From: Psoroptes ovis
Taxonomy: Eukaryota > Arthropoda > Arachnida > Sarcoptiformes > Psoroptidae
DNA: 64,000 bases
NCBI GenBank assembly: GCA_002943765.1
Contig: PQWQ01000017.1
Span: 62,001-126,000 of the forward strand
Direction: 5' to 3'
Part shown: in pieces, positions 1 to 13,743 of the stretch
Numbering within the stretch: position 1 is the stretch's first letter
How the letters are laid out: each line of letters opens with the position of its first letter
Notes under the pieces: model-generated
Told to the model about the DNA's origin: nothing
The model's database searches: none
The model's input: only the letters and a program-made list of their open reading frames with translations
Position numbers and translations under genes: made by a program

Positions 1-1
1 C

Positions 2-1432
2 ATGGACAAATCCTATCATCCATTCTATATTTGTATGGCGACAAGAAAATTTTTCTTCATATTAGATCCACATAAACATAATCGTATACGCATCATCGAT
101 ATATTATTTTCGGGCCTATTAGATGATTTATTGGAATTACGTGATCATAATCAAAATGTAATGGCTACACCTAATAATCAACATAATCACCCTAATAACA
201 ATAGCCTTAATGACAGTGTCGCCACCAATAACACCACTGTCAATCACATGAATCAACTCTATCAATCATCGAATGAAATTGTTTTGATTAATAATAAAAA
301 TAATCGTCAACAACAACAACAGCATCAGCAGCAACAACAACAACAACAATTAATGATCATAAACAATGATTTCAATTGGTTTTCATCATTAAACACTATT
401 CGTTTATATAATATCTATGTTGAGTATGTATTGATTGGTTGGTTGTCTGTTGGTTCAATGATCTATCCTTAACCCAACTTTTGAGCGAATGAATAACCTC
501 AAATAACATAACCTATAACTGGCTCATTAGAGTCATTCTATTTCTTGGAAGGGTTCAATGAAGCCTGTTGACCTTTTGCGCTAGTTTTTTCAAATTTTTT
601 GAAATTTCCAATTATTGGTCAAGGCAAATTAGGGTTTTGACGTATTTAGAAATTTCAAATTTTTCAAATTTCCCGGGTTTTTTTGAACTAATTCAATTTC
701 AAATTAATCAAAATTTAAATTAATCAATTTGCACTTAATCCACAGTTTAGACGATGACCACAATGGTATGATATCGAAGTCAGAATTCTTGAAATTTGGC
801 AATTTCAATGAATTATTCATCGAACAACTGTTTGATGTTTGTATGACTTATAACAAGGAGATCGTACGTATTGTTGATGATCAATGAATTTAGCCCATAT
901 CTTTCAATTAATATCGTTGATCAACGCAGGATTTCAAAACATTCATCGACATTATATTGGCGCTGGAAAATCGTAAACTAATACAATCACAATATTTTTT
1001 CTTTCAAATATTGGACATTAAACATTGCAATTATTTGGATGATTATGTACTCCGTTATTTTTTCAAAGCAATCGAATCACAAATGTACAGGCAAGGCCAA
1101 GAACCGATAAATTTTGATGATTTTAGTAATGAAATTTATGATATGATACCACAATCATCATCGCGAAGGCTAGATCAACATCAGCAACGCCGAATTTATT
1201 TTGAAGATTTGGTCGCCAGGTAAGCTTCAGATCATTGATGATCAACTGATGATTAATTTTAACCCGATTTTGCCCCAAAAATAGTGGCTACGCCGATACA
1301 ATCATCAGCATATTGATCGATTTCAATGGTTTCTATGCATACGAAAATCGTGATTCAAACATACGGCTACGGAATTATAATAATATGATTAATAATGGTT
1401 TAAAGGGTCCAATGGCTGCTCCAAATTCTTGA
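2..1432 (+). CDS. PPP2R3C: PP2A regulatory subunit B'' gamma (PPP2R3C/G5PR), 5'-partial
   Basis: Partial gene; the 5' part lies outside the window. Exons read as <2-423, 746-863, 930-1219 and 1285-1432 (TGA); all three introns have GT-AG ends and matching phase. The product resembles PPP2R3C, an EF-hand regulatory subunit that directs protein phosphatase 2A to its targets. Recognisable blocks in order: RKFFFILDP, LLDDLLELRD, NWFSSLNTIRLY, an EF-hand-like DLDDDHNGMIS loop, ILALENRK, and the C-terminal ILIDFNGFYAYENR. The first ATG in the window aligns inside the family, so it is probably an internal Met. Between LLELRD and NWFS the mite protein carries about 75 extra residues rich in Asn and Gln, including a CAA/CAG run near 305-350, absent from vertebrate relatives as I recall them. 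An AATAAA signal lies at 1467-1472. The family call is firm; the symbol is by similarity only. Confidence 0.88.
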
Positions 1433-2737
1433 ATGATCATTAATTAATTTTAATAATTGATTTGTAAATAAATTTTATTAAAAATTTTCAAAAAAAAATT
1501 TGAGAAATGTTCCCGGGAATCACTTTTCATCGAATTGAAAAAAAGTTCCCGGAAATTTCGCCAATTTCGAATGTTTTTTGTTTCCCGCTCCGATTCGATT
1601 TTTTGTTTGTTTGTCTTCATTCATTTCTCACCTTTCAATCAATAAACAAACACGTATTCATTGACCTTTATTCATTTTCTTATTTGAAAAAAATAAATGA
1701 TTTAATTAATCAACTAATTTTCATTGAGAAAAAAAGGTGATAAAATAAATTTTCTCAGCGAAAATTCAGCTCTAAAATACATATTTTTCATTGTTTTTTC
1801 AATGATTGAAAACAATAGAAAATTTTCATCCGAAAAAAAGTCTGATTCATTTGCAAAAATCAAATTTTCAAGGAAATGTCTGCTTAAAAATATTTGAAAT
1901 TGAAAATTTGAAACTGAAAAATTTGTCGTCTCATATATTTTTTTGGCGTTTTTTTTTCAGTGTGGTACTCTTTCATTTTCATAATTAAAAAATTTAATAT
2001 TTTTCATTCAATATTTATTTATACGTGACAATCATATATTTTATTATATTAAAAAAATGAAACTGAAATGATTAAACAATGAAATGAAAATGGTTTGAAA
2101 AATTGAAAATTAAACGAAATCAAATGACAGGATCCAAAATTAATGTGCATAGTTTCAATAAATCAATTTTGTTGAAAATTTTCTGGTAAAACCAATCGAT
2201 TGATAGCATAATTAGGCATATTTGCCTTCAAACATATTTATATCGACTTCATCAATGAAATTTAAAATCAATAACCAATAACTATTCATTGATTTATTGT
2301 GAAATAAATATAAATATTAGACAATCTACATCATACGATCCTTACAATAAAAGTCTCAGTGTTTGGCTTCATTTAGTCGATGAATAGAAGCAACCAATAA
2401 AACAGAACAAAAAAAATGTCAATCATCATATGTCATTGGCAGCAAAATAATAACCTTACTAAATCAACAACTAATAATTAAATTTTTATTACCTATGAAT
2501 AATCATACCAAAAAAAAAATGTATGATTACAATTGAAAAATATTGAAACAAAACAAAACAAACAAAAGCAATCGGTGATCAAATCTAATTGAAATATACA
2601 ATAAAAAAATTTCAACTCATTTACCTACAACGCATCATACGGGGCAACAATCAAAATCTAAACATTAATCATTTGTATTAAGTTTTCAATAATCATCATC
2701 ATTATCATAATAAATTCAAATCAAATTTTCATACAAA
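1433..2737. other. Intergenic, no gene seen
   Basis: About 1.3 kb of AT-rich sequence between PPP2R3C and the prolyl oligopeptidase. It contains the AATAAA of the upstream gene (1467-1472). Open frames of 60-77 codons here (for example 1507-1740 and 1806-1988) are low-complexity Phe/Ile/Lys readings with no recognisable motif. The last ~150 bp before 2738 should hold the downstream gene's promoter and 5' UTR, but no convincing TATA box was found. Confidence 0.6.
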
Positions 2738-5700
2738 ATGAAGAAATTCATTATTTTACTATCAATATGTTCATCATTATTGATATTATCTACTTTTATC
2801 ACTTCAACAAATGCATCTTCAAATCGAATAATATTGCCAGTAAAATCATCATCATCATCATCAAGAAAAACAATTGTTTTACCATCAATAAAAACATCAC
2901 ACATAGTGACAGCAGCATCCAAAGGAAATAAATTGAAAAATAACAAGAAAAATGAATTTAAATACCCAAAAGTGGAACGTAGTAATGAATCCTATCAGCG
3001 ATTTGGCGTCTGGGTAAGTTGGAGATTCATTAATAAATAGATGAATTTAATTATATTCAAATTAATCCTGTCTCAATAGATACACGATCCATACCGTTGG
3101 TTAGAAGACCCAATCAGCGAAGAAACAGCTCAATTTGTTAAAAATCAAAATAACATAACATTTAGTTATTTGCATTCAAATCCTAATTATGACTCAATCA
3201 AAGAAAAGTATGATTTATCTATTGATATTGATTCAATGATAACATTTGATCAAAAATTGTTTTCTAAAATCAATTCTCATTCAATAGATTTAAACAATTA
3301 TATAATTTTACCAGTTACGGAGCACCGGTGAAATTTGGCGATAAATATTTCATGTCAAAACGTGAACCCCAACAAAATCAGGCAATTGTTTATATGTTAA
3401 ATTCATTAGACGATGAAAATCCGAAAATATTTTTAAATCCAAATGAATTTTCAGACGATGGTACTGTATCGTTGAAATTTACATCATTTACAGATGATGG
3501 AAAATATTGTGCATATGGTATTAGTGAAGGTGGATCAGATTGGACAAAAATTTTAATTAAAAATGTTGACACCATGCAAGATTTGCCTGATGTTTTGAAA
3601 AAAGTTAAATTTTCAAATGTAGCATGGACTAATGATAACAAAGGATTTTTCTATGCTGTATGTATGACATTTATTCTATTTTTATTTGTTTAAATGGAAA
3701 AAATAATTGAATTTTTCCCACCCTTTTAAAAATTTTAAATTTCATAAAAATAGTATTATGATAAATATAATGGTGATGGTAATGGGACAGAAACTGTCGT
3801 TCCAGAGTTTCAAAAATTGTACTATCATCGATTAAACACTAAACAAAATGATGATATCGAAATAATTGGCTTTCCATCGCATCCAAAATGGCTTGTGTAA
3901 GTATTTTTAGATTTTAATTTTCTTAAAATTTAAAATCATTCATAATTAAATTTTTCTCATTAACACACACATAGTGGAACAATAATAACCAGTGAAGATG
4001 GTAAAAAAGTTCATCTATTTCCAACGGGTGGAACATCAAATTCACCATGGCTGTATGCTCGTATGGATCCAACCATAGCAATTGTAAATAATAATTGTAT
4101 TAATTTCGATTGGATTGTCGATGATCAGAATATTGATTCTGAATATCATTATATTGGTGATACTGATAATTGTACATATATTCGTACAAATTATAAGGCT
4201 AAAAATTTTCGAATTGTTTGTGTAGATTTATCGAATCCATCACGGGTAAGTATGGTATTGGAAGGTTTATTTTTAAATTTTTCTAATTTTTTTTCTTATT
4301 TTAAATCAAGGAAAATTGGAAAGATATAATTGCCGAATCAAAAGATGCTGTAATGACCGATGCATTCATTTTTGATAATGATAAATTATTAGTAAACTAT
4401 ATGATTCATGTACAAAATAAGCTAAAAATTCATCGATTAACCGATGGCAAATTATTATTCAATTTAGATGCCGACATTGGTTCGATCACTGCTGTCGGTG
4501 GTAAAATGTCTAGTAAAGAATTCTTTTATAAACATTCAACATTTTTATCACCAGGTATTATTTATCATTATGATGTCGCGACAAACAAGACAAAAGTTTG
4601 TATTTTTTTTTTTTTATTGAATTTTGAAAAAAAAATATTTGAAACAAAATAATAATTTCGTGATTCAATATATATTAGGTATATAAACGTTCAATAATTG
4701 CCGATTTAAATCAATCTGATTATGATACAAAACAAGTTTTCTATCCAAGTAAAGACGGAACTATCATTCCAATGTTTTTAGTTTCAAGAAAGGTATGCAA
4801 AAAATAATGAATGATTGTCATTCATAATAATGATGATTAAAATGAAATTAATAATTCATACATTTTTTTCTTCATAATGTAATTATTATTATTATTAATA
4901 TTATTGTCTTATCTTTTTATCATTCATTTCCTGAATATAATATAATATAAGAATATAACACTGAATTGTCGAAATCCAACATGGCTTTATGCATATGGTG
5001 GTTTTAATATTAATATTCAACCAAATTATAATCCAATGGCAATGTTTTTTGTTAAATATTTGAATGGCATATATGCATCGGCCAATATTCGTGGTGGTGG
5101 TGAATATGGTGATGATTGGCATAAAAATGGTATGCTTATGAATAAACAAAATGTATTCGATGATTTTGCTGCAGCCGGACAATGGTTAATTAATAATCGA
5201 TATACATCGAGAGAATATTTAACAATCAATGGTCGTTCGAATGGTGGTTTATTAGCTGCCACATCAGCTAATCAACATCCAGAAATATTTGGCTCATCGA
5301 TTGCTGAAGTTGGGCAAGTTTGATTTATGTTTTATTTATTTATTTTTATATTTATTAATTTACACATTTTTAAATTTTATTTTTCAAACAATCTTAAAAA
5401 AAAACAGTGTCTTAGATATGCTTAAATTTCCATTGTTTACGATTGGTTATGCATGGATCGAAGAATATGGTGATGTATTGCATAATTGTACAATGTTCAA
5501 TTATGTAAGAAAATATTCACCATTACATAATATCAATGGAAATTATGATAAATATCCAAATATGTTAGTGGTGACAGCTGATCATGATGATCGTGTTGTA
5601 CCGGCACATTCATATAAATTTATTTCAGAATTACAATATCGTCTGGGTAGAAAATTATCCAAAACACCATTAATGATTCGAATTGATTCGAAATCTGGTC

Positions 5701-5795
5701 ATGGTAGTGGTAAACCAATATCGAAATGGATCGAAGAATATACGGATAAAATTTGTTTTCTCTTGAATTCAACACCATATAAATATTATCCATAA
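2738..5795 (+). CDS. Secreted-type prolyl oligopeptidase (prolyl endopeptidase, family S9A)
   Basis: Nine exons: 2738-3013, 3080-3207, 3288-3657, 3754-3896, 3975-4245, 4311-4595, 4679-4792, 4952-5313, 5408-5795. They join in frame to 778 codons. The family cleaves peptides after proline. The N-terminal propeller blocks are visible (PYRWLEDP, DDGTVSLK, GSDWTKI, PDVLKKVKFS, SPGIIYHYD, VFYPSKDGT) and the C-terminal hydrolase domain is complete: GGFNINIQPNY, NIRGGGEYGDDWH, the nucleophile in GRSNGG (Ser ~625), Asp in TADHDDRVVP (~708-712) and His in SGHGSGKP (~748). Odd point: residues 1-27 form a hydrophobic signal peptide followed by a Ser/Lys-rich linker of about 60 residues before the conserved region. 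The vertebrate enzyme is cytosolic and has no leader. Intron 8 begins with GC, not GT. Product assignment is very secure; secretion is inferred from the leader. Confidence 0.95.
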
Positions 5796-8700
5796 ATCAT
5801 TCCATATATATTTAGTTATATTATTTTCTATTTGGTATTTAGACAAAATCTTAATGATAATCTTAATCTTAATTACTTGGAATTAATGATCGACCGAAAA
5901 TTCTGGACAGAAAATTAATTAATCATAAAATCCAAGTATTATTATTGTTATTATTTCCAATAATTTAAAAGAACAAAAATTTCAAATATTTATTTTGCCT
6001 TATCAAACACTGAAAAAAATTCAAAAAAAAAAAATGAATCAAATAAAAACAATCATAAACGGATTATGTAATCAAAATCAAGAGATTTATCATCATCAAG
6101 TATTTGATTACAATGATGGACAGAAGACAATACAAGAAATTCAAAGAGAACGAAGAACCTTTTCTTTCATTAACAAAAGAATATTTTCTTAAATAATGGA
6201 AGAAAAACTTTGATTACAAATTTGTCTAATCAAATCAAAAATCATATTAACATTGTTACAAATATTATTATTTACAATTATTCATATATCTACACCCTGA
6301 ATTCACGATTTCTCAAAACACAAAATCATCATCAACGAAAAGAAAATATGTCCATGTATTCGTATGAGAAAAACTAGAAGATTCATGTTTATAATGTCTT
6401 AATTCATATTTCAAAGATTTTTTTTTCATAGATTTGAAATGAAATGAAATGAATCTGTATGAATCAATGAAATTAAATGAACCAATTCAATAATCATCAA
6501 CCACCATACGTTTATGAAGAAGGTTTGATATTTGAAATATTTGAATGAGAAATCACAATTACGAAGAACAAATGTCATGACTTAAATCATTCGTTCATAT
6601 TTATTATGATGATCATATCATTGAATTGGACCATCATTTAACATAATGAATGAAAAGAACATAAACAAACAATGAGAATCATCAAATGATGAATCATATT
6701 GACAATTAAAGAGAATCTGAGAAAGTGAATTTGGGAGAAAAAGTCTCTTTGATCAAATATAGATTGAAATATAGGAAGATTTTGATGTTAAAAAAAATCA
6801 ATTATCTGTCAATCAATTTTGGATGACTAAATGAAATGAATGAACGAACGAACGAAAAACAAATGAATTTTGAACCAATGAATCAATGATTTGTTCGAGT
6901 TCGATCTTGATGGTGGTTATGGTTAATGGTTAATGGTAAATGATGATGATGATCCATCCATTCATCACCATCAATGAGACGAATTGAGACAAATGTCTTT
7001 GCACAAAAATCAAAGAGTTACACTTTGAATATGATTTTCTCGTAAGTATCGTTTTGTAGAGCTTCGAATCCTTAGCTTTGAAGACATCAAACACTTGAAC
7101 AACACTCTCGAAGACTTGAAAGTCTTCAAAAAATCGTCTTTTGGAAGAGAAATGAATTAACATTAATGGCATCTAAGAGATTTTCGTTTTTTAAAATATT
7201 TTTTTGGTTCAAAATTTTTTCAAAAAAAAATTTTTCTCCCAAAACATCATTCATTCAAATGTAATGTGTTTTACTCTAAAGTGATTTGAAGTGAAAAACA
7301 AACAAAACACGGCGAAAAATTTGACCAAAAACAAACAATGACCAATCAATGAATGACCAGTCCGAATCAATGAAATGAAATGATTGAAAATTATGAACCT
7401 TTCTAGCTTTGAAAGTAATGAAAAAATTTGGTCGAAAATTGTCAAATATTGATTTGTGACAAGCATCGATTTGTGAATTGACATAATTTCTTCGTGATTA
7501 TTTGATTAGTGACTCTATGTTAATGTGTGTGTAAATAGTTGGACCAAACGACATCGAAGCCTAATTGTGATCATTTGGATTTGTGTTGTGGAATCAATAT
7601 TGTCTTTCACCAACATCATTATCATCAGTGAAACTCGAAAATTGAAAATTTTCAAAGTTTTCCAAAAGCTTCAATGTTCTCAAAGATCTTGATGAAAGAT
7701 TTGTAGACCTTAATCTTGAAATTTAGAACAAAGATGACTACGAAGTTTGACCATTTAAGATGATAATTTGATGACATTTTGACATTTTTTTTTCTCAGAT
7801 AAAAATTTTAATTCATTTGAAAAAAAAATTGAATTAAAATCCAGTTGATCAGATATAACAATGATCATATAACAAATGATGACTATGACATTATTATTAT
7901 TATTATTATTATCATCATCATTGAATTATCATTAAATGGTCATTAACATTGACATATTATCATCATTTTAAATTCATTTGTTTTCTCAACAAAACGACAA
8001 CCACATCATCATCATCAACGTCAACAACAACGATAAACGATTGTAAGTATCCATTGTGTTATCATCGATATGAGAATGGTCAGTCACTGAATCGTATTAA
8101 ATCGGTAATTAAATTTTTAAATTCAAATCATCGATTTAAATCCGATAAATCGATAATTTGTGGCCACAACATGTCATCATTAGCAGATCAGTTTCAATCA
8201 TCGATCCATCATTATTTATTGGACGATTCCTCGTGCCAGGTGATTTGATCAGCAGATGATAATCTACGAACATTTATTTATCTATGCATTTCAGAACGCA
8301 CTCAAATCATTTCACCATAATCCATAAGCTTATACCATCAAGTATTTTTATGGATATTTAGGTCGTCGTTTGTCAATCTATAAATGTCGATGATGATCAT
8401 ACGAAGAAGAAAGTGATGATCATACGAAGTCTTATTGTCATAGCGATTTCCATTGTATGATACATCAACAACACCATACCATATCGTATTGATTTGATTG
8501 ATTTGAATATGTTATTTGATTGATGTAACAACAACATCAATTGTGCTAAAACATACGACAAGAGTTACAAGATTTATTGCGCGTGTTATTTTTCTGCTTG
8601 TTTTGCACGAGCCAAAAGAAATCTTTAATTGTTGATCAATCAATAAATAATGGAAATTGGAATAAAGCTGAAACTAATCAAAGATCAATATTTTAAAAAA

Positions 8701-9683
8701 ATGAAATGATGATGATGATGAATAAACAAACAATGAATTTACATTGTTATTATAATCAAACACATACAAAACACGTTCAAAAAATAACACGTGTAATTGC
8801 GTAATACACGTTCGATTGTTATTTTTGAAAAAAAATGTAAATATTTCGTAATTAGTGCGATATGTGTTCGCAATGATCATCGATGCTCGATGATCATCGA
8901 TTTTTCTGGCCACTCCGGCTGTTTGTTTTGGCCAGAAATTTCCACCGACAAGATCAGCTGACCCTTGTGTAGGTATAACCCTTTAAACCCTCTCCTAATC
9001 CACCATAAAATGGTTCGATTCGCTTGTCTTAATCAACTGAAAGCCCACCGACTCAGACATGATTTAGACCGGCCGACACTGTTGATAATTATAGTCTTTT
9101 GATTTTTATATTTTGATCTGAACAACAACAACAACATAAAAATCAAATTTTACCTTAGGACCCTTTTGAAAAATTATTTGACCAATATAAACATATGAAA
9201 TGATTACGAGTACATAGTCGATACTTCCTAGTATCGTATAAACAAGTATTACGATGTACTTAAATACAACAAACATCATAAATATTTCAAATCAATTACA
9301 AATCGATAATTATAATTATGATTTTAAATCAAAAATATTAGATTGTCCGGAAAGTTTTTGCCAATTATATCATAGAAAATAATTGGAAAAACGGCAAGAA
9401 CTTTTCGGACAACCAAATAAGTAAACAAATTATCAATTCATAAATGAAAAAAAATGATTAATCTACTCGGCCACTTGCCATTTGCCATTACAACCATCGA
9501 ACATTGCTGTGGCCGCAGTACTCTTGTATACAGTCCATATCGAGCGTATCAAATGATTTAGATTAAAATTATCAAAATATTAAATAATTTTACATCTGTC
9601 CATTTCATCTCGTTTCATTACACTTAAGATTAGATCAAATAGTCAAAATCATCGAAAATTGGTCAGCTTGAAATTAGCCGAAA
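5796..9683. other. Gene-poor intergenic region
   Basis: About 3.9 kb with many short tandem tracts (for example ATT/ATC triplets near 7890-7925) and runs such as GAAATGAAATGAA. It holds one hairpin MITE (9338-9417). The only open frame with somewhat protein-like composition is 7949-8248 (+), Ser/Thr/His-rich at the start and ending near a possible donor. Its second half could be an exon of an unrecognised gene, but I cannot support that. No tRNA-like or other RNA gene was recognised. Confidence 0.55.
9338..9417. mobile_element. 80-bp mariner-type hairpin MITE (copy A)
   Basis: Imperfect inverted repeat. The left end starts TTAGATTGTCCGGAAAG and the right end, read on the opposite strand, starts TTTGGTTGTCCGAAAAG. 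Both continue into a TTGCC core. It is flanked by TA dinucleotides (9336-9337 and 9418-9419), the target of Tc1/mariner elements. There is no coding capacity; the two arms nearly abut. Three relatives lie at 13281, 13744 and 55759. Confidence 0.8.
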
Positions 9684-12600
9684 ATGAAACATCATCCACC
9701 AAGAATACTGCCATTCGTGGTCTGTTTATTAATACGATTACAATTAATCAATCGAATTAATTGTCAATTTAATAATTATCATCATCTTGATCAACATCAT
9801 CAACATCATCATCAATACCACCATCAACAACCACAGCAGCCACAGCATCAGCAACAATCAAACAATTATCGAATATCATCGATCCCCTACAATAATTTCA
9901 ATCGAATGCCACCATCATCATTGGAATTATCATCCGATCATCATGATGTACAAATGAAAATTGATGACGGTCTAGGTAATGAGTATTACAGCTTCAAAGG
10001 TGATAACCCTCATGACAATGACAATGGTTTCCAGCGCCAATTCACTGATGGTCACCGAGACCACCGGTGGCCAAGTTCGTTCGGTCAATCAGCGTTACGG
10101 CCACCGCAAAAATCGTTTGCGATCACGAATCCATTCGAAAAATACATGACGAATACGAATCAAATCAAGAATTATGCTACAATTGATGGTAAATCGATGC
10201 AGAAACTGACGAAATATTTGACCGATAAAATGAAATCATCTACAACGGCCGCCAAGCGTCAAGAATTTTTCAACGATGATGATCATAATTCATATCGTAT
10301 GAATGATAATAATCGTTTCAATATGATGAACGATGATAATAACGTTATAAATAATGATCGTGATTATAATAATAATAATAATATGAATAATCAAATAACA
10401 AATACGAATGAATGTGCAGTCATATTGAAACGTTTCAATATCAAAGATTCACCAACACCATCAGAATATGGTGGATTATCATTCAAAGCTATGATGGAAG
10501 CATTAAGAGGTGATTCAAAGTAAGTAATTTTTGCTTGGTTTAATTTAGAAAGCTCAGAGTAATTAAATTCGATGATTTAATTGAATATTTAATTGCTCCG
10601 TGTGAACCAAAATCATACCTGTGATAATTTTTAATTAATTTTGATTAATTAATCGAAATTATTCTATTTTTATCCATGTTTAATTATGATCGAAAGAGAA
10701 TTCACCGAAGATGAACAACAAAATCAAATGTGTATTACGTATGATGATGTAAATCAAGCCGTAGAGAAAGCGATGCGTATTCGCCGTTATGTACGACCTG
10801 ATAATATTGATACATTAGAACCGCCACCAGAACAAATTGCTGAAACAGCTGAAGTTATTCAAGAAGCTACGAAAATATTAGCTAATCGGTAAGTGTATTG
10901 TGTCTGATTTGAAATGCCAAAGCTTGCGCGGCAGTTTTCATTAACCCTTTGCCTACCTTTTTGGGCGTCATGTTTTAAATATCAGGCATGCGCAGTTGTG
11001 TTTAATTTTAATTCAAAATTTTCTTATTTGATAGATTTGAATTATCATATGATGAAATATTGAACGCCTTACCGCTTATCGATATGTCACGGACAATTTT
11101 CTGGCCACATTGTCCACTACACGTTAAGCCAATACCTTGTAAAGTGGAACGTTTCCGTACGTATACTGGCCATTGTAATAATTTGGAAAATCCATCATGG
11201 GGTGCAGCAAACACTGCATTCGTTCGTTATCTTCCACCGGTCTATTCAGACGGTATCGATGGTTATCGTAAATCGGTGATCAAAGGTGCAAAATTACCAC
11301 ATCCAAGATTGGTCACACGTATGGTACATGCTGATTTTGATCATCCATCTACCGATATGACCATATTGGTTATGTCATGGGGACAATTTCTTGATCATGA
11401 TTTAGCATTAGCTATGCCTCCTAGATGTAAGTTTATGAGCTGATCTTAAATTGATTCCAAGTAATTCGTACCTCGTTAATACAGTTTTCATTGATGGCCA
11501 CGAAGTTGAAGTTGATTGTTGCCGTTTACCACCCGGACAACCACCTCATGAGCTATGTGAACCTATACAAATTCCACCGAACGATCCAGTATATGGCCCG
11601 TTAGGACGTAAATGTCATGATTTCAAACGTTCAATCGCTGGTCATCGACCAAATTGTGCCTTAGGTCCACGTGTACATGTCAATATATTAACATCACCGA
11701 TCGATGCTAATTTTGTTTACGGTTCAACACGTGCAGCTGCCGAACATTTACGTGCATTTCGTGGTGGCCTCATGCGTACTTGGAATATATTCGATAAAGA
11801 AGGTATGAAACCATTGTTGCCGGCCGAAGATCGAAATCCTGATCTTGAATGTATTAATCGACCGAGGAATTTGTTTTGTTTTGTTGCCGGTGATATCCGA
11901 GTGAATGAACAAATACATTTGACAGTGTTGCATACCTTATATGTACGTGATCATAATCGTATGGCCATTGAATTAGGTCGCCTGAATCCACATTGGGATG
12001 ATGAACGTATTTATCAAGAAACACGACATATAATGGCTGCAACTATTCAACATATTGCATTCAATGAATGGTTGCCGATTGTCATTGGTGATAATATGAT
12101 GGAAAAACATAATTTGAAATTAGTCAACGATGGTGGATATTGGAATGGCTATGATCCACATGCCCATACATCACCATCGCAAGCATTCACAACATCGGCA
12201 TTTCGTTTCGGTCATACATTCATTCAAGGCAAAGTTATGCGATTTAATAATAAACATCGAATGGTAGGACAACATAGTCTGCGGAATTTATTACGTCGTC
12301 CATACATCGTCTATAGGCCCGGTATGATTGATGAATTCGCTATGGGTTTAGTCGATACTCCAGCACAAAGTTATGATGCATTCATAACCAAAGAAGTATC
12401 GGGTCATTTATTTCAAGAAGAAGATGATTTTGCCGGTATGGATTTACCAATGTTAAATCTGTTACGAGCCCGGGAACAAGGTGTACCTGGTTATAATTTT
12501 TATCGTGAATGGTGTGGCCTACCACGTGCCGAAACTTTCGAAGATCTTATCCCGATGGTCGGTAATCGTACAGCACAAATTTACAGTGAATTATATGCAC

Positions 12601-13071
12601 ATCCAGATGATATTGATTTGTGGAGTGGTGGCGTTAGCGAAGTACCTATGCCTGATGCGCTGGTTGGACCAACATTTGCATGTATAATTGCACGAAATTT
12701 TGCCAACATCCGCAAAGGTGATCGTTTTTGGTATGAAAATCCTGGTTGGCCATCATCATTCACCCGTGGGCAATTGCGTGAAATAAAAAAAGCAACACAA
12801 TCACGAATCATTTGTGCAAATGGTGATAATATAACCACCATACAAATGTGGGCATTGCGACAGGCGCATGAAATATTGTAAGTGAAGGAATTTCCTGAAT
12901 TTCATGAATTGAATCAGATTATTCAATGACATTTTTGCATTTATTTTCCCACTGTGTCCTTCTCATTCAATCTACAGCAATCCACGTCTTCGATGTAATG
13001 AAATACCTGATTTAGATTTGAATTATTGGCGTGAAAATCCACAAACTGGTGAATGGATGATGGATCTATGA
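9684..13071 (+). CDS. Secreted animal haem peroxidase (peroxinectin/chorion-peroxidase type)
   Basis: Five exons: 9684-10519, 10697-10888, 11035-11426, 11485-12877, 12978-13071 (TGA). They join in frame to 968 codons. Animal haem peroxidases use H2O2 to oxidise halides or to cross-link tyrosines. The protein opens with a signal peptide (about residues 1-27), then about 250 residues rich in His, Gln and Asn. The peroxidase domain starts around residue 345. It has the calcium/distal-haem block WGQFLDHD (distal His ~464), LYVRDHNRMA, QETRH (equivalent of the family's QEARK haem-linked Glu/Arg), the proximal-haem block FRFGHTF (His ~717) and the late WYENPGWPSSFT block. There are no LRR or Ig domains, so it is not a full peroxidasin. 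The boundary of exon 2 was chosen as the first AG after the pyrimidine tract that keeps frame; the rest of the model is strong. Confidence 0.93.
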
Positions 13072-13280
13072 CCGAAGCTAAGATCAAAGCATTGAACGGG
13101 TAATTTTAAAAAAAAACTCGCCAAAAGCTCAAAATAACAGGCTCAGAACAACGCCGAATTAAAATCAAAGAAAAATTATCAACAATCAGAAGCCTTTAGC
13201 CTTTATTCAATCTTCACAAATTTTTAAAATTTCAATTGTAAATATTTCCATAAAAACATTTTTTTCCTCATCGACATATA

Positions 13281-13363
13281 TAAGGCTGTCCGAAAAGTTC
13301 ATTCCGCTTAATCACGATAGAAATTGCTCATGAAAATTGGCCAAAACTTTACGGACAACCTAA
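13281..13363. mobile_element. 83-bp mariner-type hairpin MITE (copy B)
   Basis: The left end begins TAAGGCTGTCCGAAAAGTTC and the opposite end, read inverted, begins TTAGGTTGTCCGTAAAG. TA flanks both sides (13279-13280, 13364-13365). It is more diverged between its arms than copy C, which suggests an older insertion. No coding capacity. It lies about 210 bp downstream of the peroxidase stop codon, so it may be in that gene's 3' UTR or just beyond. Confidence 0.75.
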
Positions 13364-13743
13364 TATCTATCATTATCATCAATGACATCGATTGATCATT
13401 GCACATAGAATGGTGGCTTCAAATCAAATCAATGAAATCAAATCATCGATCAATCAATCAATCAATGTGTGTTTTAGGCACAGAAAAAAAATGTTTCATC
13501 TTGTTTCTTTCTTTCTTGTTGTTGTTTATTATCGTTGCTTCACATTAATTAATTTTTTTTCATTATCATAGCCATATATATCGTAGAATTGTATATATGG
13601 ATGGAAATCCATGTATATTGCAAAAGTTGCAATTTCATTCATTTTCATTAAAATATATTTGCATATGTACGTGCATATGTACAAAGCATAAAAATTGATA
13701 CATTTGATAAATGATGTTGATGATCATGTTGATGATGATAATA

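Noticed and set aside
2716..2946. Minus-strand frame with a run of Asp
   Set aside because: Antisense of the Ser-rich leader exon of the prolyl oligopeptidase (TCA repeats).
7949..8248. 99-codon frame upstream of the peroxidase
   Set aside because: The first part is ACA/TCA low complexity. The rest is protein-like but has no partner exon or known motif, so it is not supported as a gene.
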